Assembly (NCBI RefSeq): GCF_009391885.1
Contig: NZ_VZII01000058.1
Span: 155,761-219,760 of the forward strand
Direction of reading: 5' to 3'
DNA from: Pseudomonas sp. MN1F
GTDB taxonomy: Bacteria > Pseudomonadota > Gammaproteobacteria > Pseudomonadales > Pseudomonadaceae
Length of the DNA stretch: 64,000 nucleotides
In this document: positions 47,012-52,916 of the stretch, piece by piece
Layout: each line of letters starts with the position of its first letter
Numbering within the stretch: the stretch's first letter is position 1
Notes under the pieces: generated by a model
Told to the model about the DNA's origin: nothing
Database searches by the model: none
What the model saw: only the letters and a program-made list of their open reading frames with translations
Made by a program: the position numbers and the translations under genes

Positions 47012-47090
47012 TCAGCGCTTGCCTAGAATCTTGCCAAGAAACTCCCGCCGCGGCGCCCCATGCTGGCAATGCAGTTTGCCCTGTCAATCC
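47012..47090 (-). pseudogene. 3' fragment of dsbG (remnant)
   Basis: Read on the minus strand in the dsbG frame, this segment gives QGKLHCQHGAPRREFLGKIL then GKR and a stop. The intact dsbG C-terminus is QGNLQSQQGAPRPELLGKIL then GKR. An in-frame TGA just before the match, which is the stop codon of the ABC ATPase gene, marks the junction with foreign DNA. It is therefore a non-functional scar of the pvdL-dsbG junction. Confidence 0.8.
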
Positions 47091-47794
47091 TCATGGGAGG
47101 ACGCTTTGATGAATGCCTCATCGAGTGATGAAGCATTGTAACGCGACATAAATTCCCCGCCGCTATCAAACGCCTCAAGCCGCTGGTTTGCAAGCATGTA
47201 GAAGCGGTCACAATTTGCCGCGATCTCTTCGGTGTAATGGGATGATACCAGCACGCTTGCACCTTCTTGGCGCGCACTGTTAATGGCAAGCCAGATGTAA
47301 TACCTGAACTCCGCGTCCACACCTGCAGTCGGTTCGTCGAGGATGATCAAATCACTCTCTAGCAGTAATAGCGTAAGCGTGAAGTAGCTGCGGATCTCGC
47401 CGTAGCTGCAGCGGGCGACTTTTTTTTGGGATATTGAGGTGTACCGCTTGTAAAGTGACGGCGACCATTTGGCCAAGCGGGCCATGATTTCGCTTTGAGA
47501 CAGCGGCACAGTTGAGCTCAAGTGCCTGATCAGTTCGCCCGTTTCACTCATGCGTAATAATGGAGGTGGCGTCAGAATTTGCGTTAGATAGGCTTGACTC
47601 CTTGCTGAGTTGACGACCTGTCCGCTCGAAGGCTTCTTTATTTTGCAGATAAGGTCGAATAGTGTTGTTTTGCCGGCACCATTGCTGCCCAGAATGCCTA
47701 CCCGTTCACCTGCATTGAGGTTGAGAGCGACATTTTTAATGAGTGGCAGGTTTTCATAACTGAAACTCAAATCTGTCAGGTTGAGTATGTTCAC
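47084..47794 (-). CDS. ABC transporter ATP-binding protein, unknown substrate
   Basis: A 236-residue ABC ATPase with Walker A GILGSNGAGKTTLFDLICKI, Walker B LIILDEPTAGVDAEF and the switch His in VLVSSHYTEEIA. The signature loop is unusual: CSYGEIRSYFTL instead of LSGGQ. It starts with GTG overlapping the permease stop (TAGTG), so the two are coupled. Codon use and base composition are much more AT-rich than the surrounding genes. Its stop codon falls in the dsbG remnant. The pair looks like an exporter or immunity-type ABC-2 system; the cargo is unknown. Confidence 0.88.
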   Translation of the reverse strand: MNILNLTDLSFSYENLPLIKNVALNLNAGERVGILGSNGAGKTTLFDLICKIKKPSSGQVVNSARSQAYLTQILTPPPLLRMSETGELIRHLSSTVPLSQSEIMARLAKWSPSLYKRYTSISQKKVARCSYGEIRSYFTLTLLLLESDLIILDEPTAGVDAEFRYYIWLAINSARQEGASVLVSSHYTEEIAANCDRFYMLANQRLEAFDSGGEFMSRYNASSLDEAFIKASSHED

Positions 47795-48552
47795 TAGTAT
47801 CTGCTCCAGACAGGTTGGGTTCTAAAGTGTCGCCCGGTAATGTAAAGGCCGGTGAGCAACGCCGCGAGCGCGATGCAGAAGGCCGCCGGCAAAGGTATTT
47901 CATTGTTGAAGATTTTGCTGTTCAGTTGCAGGGGGTTTAATGCAAGCACGCTATGAGGTACAGGGTAAGCCTGCAGTGTGCTCAAATAGCCTGAGAGCAG
48001 CATGAGATACGAAAGGATTGAAAACAAAGTGCTGGCGGTATTGAATTTGATGGGGAGTGCAGCGACCACCAGACCCATACAGCTAAAAATCAGAAAGCTG
48101 GTGTAAAAGCCTGCAGTCAGGTATGCCCACTCAGTAATCCGGTAGTCGCCGTAGAACGGTTTGGTAGTCAAGTAAAATAACACAGCGTAGAACACGCTTA
48201 CTGCGGAGTAGCTAAGGAAATGCGATGCCAGGAAACGCCCGATGGCGCTGTGTTGGTAGATAAAGGACCTTGTAAAGCCGCTCTCTCTTCTTCCGATCAG
48301 GTAAAAGCTGAAACCAAAAAATGCAACGCTTGCTGAAATGTATGAGTAGAACCACGATGCGGACGCAATGTAGGCGTCATTGCGGGTGGGCTGTGCTTCC
48401 GCATAATCCTGGGTCAACAGGAACAGCAGGCAGGGTGCGACGGCTGACCATATAAGGGCAGTGGGCTCTCTAAGGTGCTCCAGGGTCAAGATTCGCGCAA
48501 TGCACAAGATTTTTTTGGTATTTATGATTATGGAGGTTAGGTGGTTGGGCAT
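47794..48552 (-). CDS. ABC-2 type permease, unknown substrate
   Basis: A 252-residue membrane protein with about six hydrophobic helices (for example ALIWSAVAPCLLFLL, YISASVAFFGFSFYLIG, FYTSFLIFSCMGLVVAALP, LFSILSYLMLLSGYL). The layout matches ABC-2 permeases that work with a single ATPase gene. The ATG at 48552 has no clear ribosome site, and no better in-frame start lies upstream. It is AT-rich and forms an operon with the ATPase gene. I cannot name a substrate; there is no peptide precursor gene alongside. Confidence 0.82.
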   Translation of the reverse strand: MPNHLTSIIINTKKILCIARILTLEHLREPTALIWSAVAPCLLFLLTQDYAEAQPTRNDAYIASASWFYSYISASVAFFGFSFYLIGRRESGFTRSFIYQHSAIGRFLASHFLSYSAVSVFYAVLFYLTTKPFYGDYRITEWAYLTAGFYTSFLIFSCMGLVVAALPIKFNTASTLFSILSYLMLLSGYLSTLQAYPVPHSVLALNPLQLNSKIFNNEIPLPAAFCIALAALLTGLYITGRHFRTQPVWSRY

Positions 48553-49061
48553 GTGAAATGGACCATTTGTGATAGTGGCTATGTATTGGCGTGAGTGTCG
48601 GTAGGCGTGTAATGGTTTTAGTGTTGTATTGAGCTTTCATGAAGGTTCCTTGATTGTGCGGCGCTCTATCGCCGCTTGCGGGTGTCTACAGGTTTAGAGG
48701 TTTGACTTTTAATTGTCAATGCGGCGACGAGGCTTGCGTGGATGTGCAGGCGTAATAGTTATGTTTGGTTTGAAGAGGTGAGTGTAGGAGCGTTCCTATG
48801 GAAAATTCCTACTTAGGGGGCTGTTTCTAGCTACTTGTGCGGTGGGCTAAATTTTTTGTAGGTTTTATAATCGTCTCGCGTAAGAAAATTTTCTTTTTGA
48901 TGTTAGATGATTCTTTTTCTTCACGTCTCTCGGTTGTTGGGTGCCAGAAGGGTCGGCGCGATGTTTAACAAATAATCATTGCGGCAGATTGTTTCAAGAT
49001 ATTTGGTCTCGCTCTCATGCACGATTGCATTTTATTGGGAGTGGATGGAACGGCTTCTTTT
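48553..49061. other. AT-rich non-coding region upstream of the ABC genes
   Basis: About 500 bases of low GC with no credible ORF on either strand. It should hold the promoter for the minus-strand ABC operon. It contains the repeat TAGGA-gcgt-TCCTA (48785-48798) followed by TATGGAAAATTCCTA (48797-48811). A similar element lies upstream of the DNase effector gene at 61734-61768. Confidence 0.6.
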
Positions 49062-49240
49062 CGCAGATCGCTTCGCGGGTGCAGAAGCAGTTGCAACTGA
49101 ACGCGCCGCTGCGGGTGATGTTCGAGTGCAGCACGGTGGAAGAGTTGACCGAGTATGTGCGCGGGTTGCAGGGCAGCGACGTGGATGAGGCGAAGGCTGA
49201 TCGGCTTAGTGAACTGATGGCTGAGTTGGAAGGGCTGTAG
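49062..49240 (+). pseudogene. 3' fragment of pvdL (remnant)
   Basis: The frame encodes SQIASRVQKQLQLNAPLRVM and ends RLSELMAELEGL plus stop, almost the same as the last 58 residues of PvdL (ends RLSDLMAELEGL). Everything upstream of CGCAGATCGC is unrelated, so this is only the C-terminal part of a carrier domain without its Ser. The DNA is about 93% identical to the pvdL end by hand count. It has no start or promoter and is a scar of the duplicated junction. Confidence 0.88.
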
Positions 49241-49251
49241 GGCTGTCTTGA

Positions 49252-49315
49252 GTTTTGCGGGGCGGCGGAAATCGCGCCGCGCGGGCGGCGCTCGATCTAC
49301 GCATCACCGCAAAAC
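49252..49315. terminator. REP-like double palindrome between the pvdL remnant and dsbG
   Basis: GTTTTGCGG (49252-49260) pairs with CCGCAAAAC (49307-49315) around an inner stem GCGCCGC/GCGGCGC (49274-49291). The inner core GGCGGCGCTCGATCT is related to the repeats at 6697 and 61868. It probably terminates dsbG transcription. Confidence 0.6.
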
Positions 49316-49327
49316 CCAAGCCGTGCA

Positions 49328-50086
49328 CTACCGCTTGCCGAGAATCTTGCCAAGCAGCTCTGGCCGCGGCGCGCCTTGCTGGCTCTGCAGGTTGCCCTGC
49401 TCATCCTGATAGAAGATTGCCGGGGTCGCTTGCAGCCCCATCTCCTCCATCAACGCCATGTTCGCCGCCAGCTTCTGCTGCACGGCATCGGGCACCTTGT
49501 CCAGTGGCTTCAGGTTGCTCGCCTTGCCCGCTTTCTCATGCTCATGCAGGGCTTTGGCCGGGTCCTTGGCTGCCAACAGGGCTGCCGACTTGCCCGGGCT
49601 GTCCTCGCGGATGATGCCGACCATGATATGGCGCAGCTGCACCTTGCCCGACTCCACCCACGGCCGCGCCTGTTCCCAGAACATGTTGCAGTAGGGGCAG
49701 TTGGGGTCGCTGAACAGGTACACCTTGCGCGGCGCACTGTCCTTGCCGTCGGCGATCCAGGCGGTTTTCTCCATCTTCGCCCAGATCTCCTTGCTCATCG
49801 GCGCGTACACCAACTTCTGCAGCGGCTCGGCGCTGAGGTCCTTGCCTTGTTCGTCGAACAGGCTGCCGACCAGCACGTGCTTGCCGTCCGGGGTCAGGTA
49901 CAAGGCCAGGGCATTGTTCTGGTACTCGGCGGCATAGCCGCGCAGGCCGTTGGGCGCATCGAAGCTGCCCTTGATCTCGGCGCCTTTGGCTTGCAGTTGC
50001 TGGATCGCCTTGGGCAGGTCTTCGGCCTGCACCAGCGGGGCGGCCAGCAGGGCCAGGGACAGGGGCAACAGGGCAGTCAATCGCAT
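49328..50086 (-). CDS. dsbG: Periplasmic thiol:disulfide isomerase DsbG/DsbC-like
   Basis: DsbG-type proteins reduce or isomerise disulfides and sulfenylated Cys in the periplasm. The 252-residue product has signal peptide MRLTALLPLSLALLAAPLVQ, an N-terminal dimerisation domain, and a thioredoxin domain with the active site FSDPNCPYCNMFW (CPYC) at about residue 130. The cis-Pro loop is GLQATPAIFY. CPYC favours DsbG over DsbC (CGYC). The start MRLTALL is preferred; 20 more open codons lie within the previous gene. It forms an operon with the tlpA-like gene and dsbD. Its 3' end is duplicated at 47012. Confidence 0.92.
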   Translation of the reverse strand: MRLTALLPLSLALLAAPLVQAEDLPKAIQQLQAKGAEIKGSFDAPNGLRGYAAEYQNNALALYLTPDGKHVLVGSLFDEQGKDLSAEPLQKLVYAPMSKEIWAKMEKTAWIADGKDSAPRKVYLFSDPNCPYCNMFWEQARPWVESGKVQLRHIMVGIIREDSPGKSAALLAAKDPAKALHEHEKAGKASNLKPLDKVPDAVQQKLAANMALMEEMGLQATPAIFYQDEQGNLQSQQGAPRPELLGKILGKR

Positions 50087-50087
50087 G

Positions 50088-50924
50088 TCAGTTTCCTTGT
50101 GCGGCAGGGGCGGGCGCCTTGGCCCGCTCGAAAGGTTCCAGCGCATGGCGCAGGCTGGCCCGCGACAGCTCGCCGAGGTGGCTGCCGATCAGGCGGCCGT
50201 CGGCGTCGTAGAACAGAGTGGTGGGCAGGGCCATCGAGCCGACCCGCTGGGCCAGCACGCCGGTGCCGTCGAACAGCACATGGGTCAGGCTCAGCCCGGT
50301 GGTGGCGAGGAAGGTCGTGACGTTTTCCGGCGTCTCGCCCTGGTTGACGAATATGAAGGTCACGTGGGGGTATTCGCCCTGGGCCTGCTGCAGCACCGGC
50401 ATTTCCCGGCGGCAGGGCGGGCACCAGGTGGCCCAGATATTGATCACCAGCGGCTTGCCACGGTAGCTGTGCAGGGCCACCGACTGGCCAGCGGCATTGC
50501 GCAGGCTCAGTTCGGGCAGTGCGGTGCCCTTGCTGTACAGGTGGCTGCCCAGGCTGGTCAGGCCCCAGAACAACGCACCGCTGAACAGTGCCCAGCCCAG
50601 CGGGCGCCGCAGGCCAGGCTGGCGCCAGCCCTGCCAGAGGGTGGCGAGGACAATGCCGACCAGGCCCGACCAGAGCAGGAAGCCGCCGTCACGGATATCG
50701 ATGACTTGCACCAGGTCGTCGCGGTACATCGGCCAGTAGGCCAGCACGAAACCCAGGCGGGCGCACAGCAGGCCGACCAGGAACAGGTTGAACAGCGCCG
50801 ACTCCGGGCTTTCGCCGCCACGCCGGGCGACCCACCAGCCGACCAGGCAGGCCACGCCGAGGGCGGCGAGCATCAGCAGGTGGTTGAGGGCCATGGTCAG
50901 CGGCCCGAGGGTTACCGTGAGCAT
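50088..50924 (-). CDS. TlpA-family membrane thioredoxin with an Lgt-like membrane domain
   Basis: A 278-residue protein with about four N-terminal membrane helices (residues 1-120) resembling prolipoprotein diacylglyceryl transferase (ALFNLFLVGLLCARLGFVLA ... DIRDGGFLLWSGLVG). A periplasmic TlpA/DsbE thioredoxin domain follows, with NIWATWCPPCRREMPVLQ and the cis-Pro in GSMALPTTLFYDADG. It should keep a periplasmic thiol target reduced using electrons from DsbD. Its start overlaps the dsbD stop (TGATG) and its end abuts dsbG. The Lgt-like part lacks enough of the enzyme to suggest transferase activity; this is judged by eye. Confidence 0.88.
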   Translation of the reverse strand: MLTVTLGPLTMALNHLLMLAALGVACLVGWWVARRGGESPESALFNLFLVGLLCARLGFVLAYWPMYRDDLVQVIDIRDGGFLLWSGLVGIVLATLWQGWRQPGLRRPLGWALFSGALFWGLTSLGSHLYSKGTALPELSLRNAAGQSVALHSYRGKPLVINIWATWCPPCRREMPVLQQAQGEYPHVTFIFVNQGETPENVTTFLATTGLSLTHVLFDGTGVLAQRVGSMALPTTLFYDADGRLIGSHLGELSRASLRHALEPFERAKAPAPAAQGN

Positions 50925-52636
50925 CAGCCTTGGCTCCGGGTCTGGGTCCAGTGTTGCAGGAACGCGGCGGCATCCACCTCACCGGTGATGCGCCGTGCGC
51001 GGCGCTCTTCGCCTTCCGGGCCGAGCCAGATGATGCTGGGCGGGCCTGGCACCTGGTAGCGCTGCAGCAGGGCCCGGCTGGCGGCAGAGTCGGCGGTCAC
51101 GTCCAGGCGCAGCAGGTGCACGCCGGCCAGGCTGGTTTGTACGTCGGGGCGGGTGAACACCTGTTTTTCCATGACCTTGCACGACACGCACCAGTCGGCA
51201 TAGTAATCGACCATGACCCACTGGCCGCGGGCCTTGGCGGCGTCCAGCTCGCGTTGCAGGGCTTCAGGGCTGCTGACCGTGACGAAGTGCTCGTCGGCTT
51301 TTTGTACGGTGGCGGCTGCGCTGCCGCCGGCGAACGGCCGCAGCGGTTGCCACAGGTCGTCGCCCCCCGCAGCAGCGCCGACCAGCAGCAGGCCACCCCA
51401 CAAAGCGCCCAGCAGTGGGACCGCACGCAGCGCTGGCAAGCGCTGCAGGGCCGGCCACATGGCCCAGCCCAGGGCAATCAGCCAGGCCCCGCTCAGGGCC
51501 AGCATCACTGGGGCGGCAAGCAGGCTGCGCACGGTGTACAGGGCCATGGCCAGGAACACGAAGCCGAACACGCCCTTGACCCGGTTCATCCACGCCCCCG
51601 GGCGCGGCAGGTAGCGGTTGCCCAGGGTCACCAGCAACAGCAGCGGCACGCCCATGCCCAGGCCGAGGCTGAACAGCACCAGCGCACCTTGCAGCACATC
51701 GCCGCTTTGCGCGATGAACAGCAGCGCACCGGCCAGCGGCGCGGTCATGCAGGGGCCGAGCAGCAGGCCGGAGAGGGCGCCCAGCAGCGCCGCACCGTAC
51801 AGGTTGCCACCACGGGTGCCCTGGCCGGCGCGGTCGAGGCGATCACGCAGGGCGGCCGGCAGTTGCAGCTCGAAAGCGCCGAACATCGGCAGGGCGAGAA
51901 GGATGAACAAGCCGGCCAGGCTGCCCAGCAGCCAGGGTTGCTGCAGCCACGCCTGCAGGCTGGCCCCCAGCAGCGCCGCGACCACGCCCAGGGCCGCATA
52001 CACCAGCGCCATGCTCAGCACATACACCCCGGCCAGCAGCCAGCCGCGCCGGGCGCTGGCGCCGTTGCCCAGGACCAGGCCGGCGAGAATCGGCAGCATC
52101 GGCAGCGAGCAGGGGGTGAACGCCAGCAGCAGGCCGAGGCCGAAGAATGCCAGCAGGCTCCAGGCCAGGCTGGCGCTTTGCAGGCCGCTGGCCAGAGCCT
52201 GGTCGCTGGCTTGTTCGGCGGCCGGCGGCGCGTTGCCGCCCAGGTCGATGGCGGTGGTCTGCGGTGGGTAGCACAGGCCGGCATCGGCACAGCCTTGCCA
52301 GCCCAGGCGCAACTGGCCCTGGGCATTGGCCGGGATCAGCAGTTCGAGCTGGTCGCGGTACACCGCGCTGTCACCAAAGAACTCGTCGTGGTGATTCAGG
52401 GCGGGTGGGAGTTGCGGCTGCTGTTCGGCAGGCAAGCCGTCGAATTTCAGGCGCTTCTGGTACAGGTAGTAACCCTGCTTGATCTGGAAGTACAGGCGCA
52501 TCTGGCCATCGGCCTGGCGGTCGTGAGTCAGCACGAACGCCTGGTTGACCGGCAGGAAGTCGGGCTTGGCGTCGAACGGGTTGGCCTGCAACGGGCCGGC
52601 CAGAAGGAACGTCAGGAAGAGCAGAAGGATGCGCAT
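50924..52636 (-). CDS. dsbD: Thiol:disulfide interchange protein DsbD
   Basis: DsbD carries electrons from cytoplasmic thioredoxin across the inner membrane to periplasmic DsbC/G and TlpA proteins. The 570-residue product has a signal peptide (MRILLLFLTFLLAGPLQA), the alpha domain with the CADAGLCYPP Cys pair, and eight membrane helices with the paired Cys in LAFTPCSLPMLPIL and LLLGPCMTAPLAG. A C-terminal thioredoxin-like domain has the site YADWCVSCKVMEK. All three Cys pairs are present. It is the first gene of a three-gene operon with the tlpA-like gene and dsbG. Confidence 0.96.
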   Translation of the reverse strand: MRILLLFLTFLLAGPLQANPFDAKPDFLPVNQAFVLTHDRQADGQMRLYFQIKQGYYLYQKRLKFDGLPAEQQPQLPPALNHHDEFFGDSAVYRDQLELLIPANAQGQLRLGWQGCADAGLCYPPQTTAIDLGGNAPPAAEQASDQALASGLQSASLAWSLLAFFGLGLLLAFTPCSLPMLPILAGLVLGNGASARRGWLLAGVYVLSMALVYAALGVVAALLGASLQAWLQQPWLLGSLAGLFILLALPMFGAFELQLPAALRDRLDRAGQGTRGGNLYGAALLGALSGLLLGPCMTAPLAGALLFIAQSGDVLQGALVLFSLGLGMGVPLLLLVTLGNRYLPRPGAWMNRVKGVFGFVFLAMALYTVRSLLAAPVMLALSGAWLIALGWAMWPALQRLPALRAVPLLGALWGGLLLVGAAAGGDDLWQPLRPFAGGSAAATVQKADEHFVTVSSPEALQRELDAAKARGQWVMVDYYADWCVSCKVMEKQVFTRPDVQTSLAGVHLLRLDVTADSAASRALLQRYQVPGPPSIIWLGPEGEERRARRITGEVDAAAFLQHWTQTRSQG

Positions 52637-52916
52637 GTCTTCGCCTTGGCAGTACGGAATGGTGGCCATGCTGGCTGGGGTCGATTAACCCAAGGTTAAC
52701 CGTTCCTGCCGAAGCTGTTGCGGCGCTGCCGCATGTCGGCCTTTGACACAGCGCGACATATTGTCGGCTTGACTTTGCTTATGCCCATATTCTTGTTGTA
52801 AAGTTGACGCAGAAGTCAGTTTTTCCGTCCCGCGTGACAAGGTTTTTACCCTTCCGAGTCCCCCGCACAAGAATCAAAAAACATGGGCAGAAATTCTTCT
52901 GCCCAGAGGATCAAGC

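Larger units (their letters stand above)
46761..47090. repeat. Direct repeat copy A: pvdL 3' end + dsbG 3' remnant
   Basis: This segment holds the last 179 bases of intact pvdL, a spacer with the long hairpin, and a decayed copy of the last ~80 bases of dsbG. The same order is found at 49062-49406. The pvdL parts differ at about 13 of 177 positions by my count; the spacers are unrelated; the dsbG parts are more diverged. The pair of repeats brackets the ABC transporter genes. Confidence 0.8.
49062..49406. repeat. Direct repeat copy B: pvdL 3' remnant + dsbG 3' end
   Basis: This is the partner of 46761-47090: a truncated pvdL end followed by the intact dsbG end, with a different spacer. Together the two copies show that the pvdL/dsbG convergent junction is present twice, once on each side of the ABC genes. 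Confidence 0.8.

Noticed and set aside
48848..48874. TAAAT ... CGT resembling a PvdS box upstream of the pvdL remnant
   Set aside because: The spacing is 19 bases, not 16, and no plus-strand gene follows except the truncated remnant.
48941..49061. Possible start and N-terminal part for the pvdL-like fragment at 49062-49240
   Set aside because: The 40 codons before the match show no similarity to NRPS and no ribosome site; the open frame is accidental.
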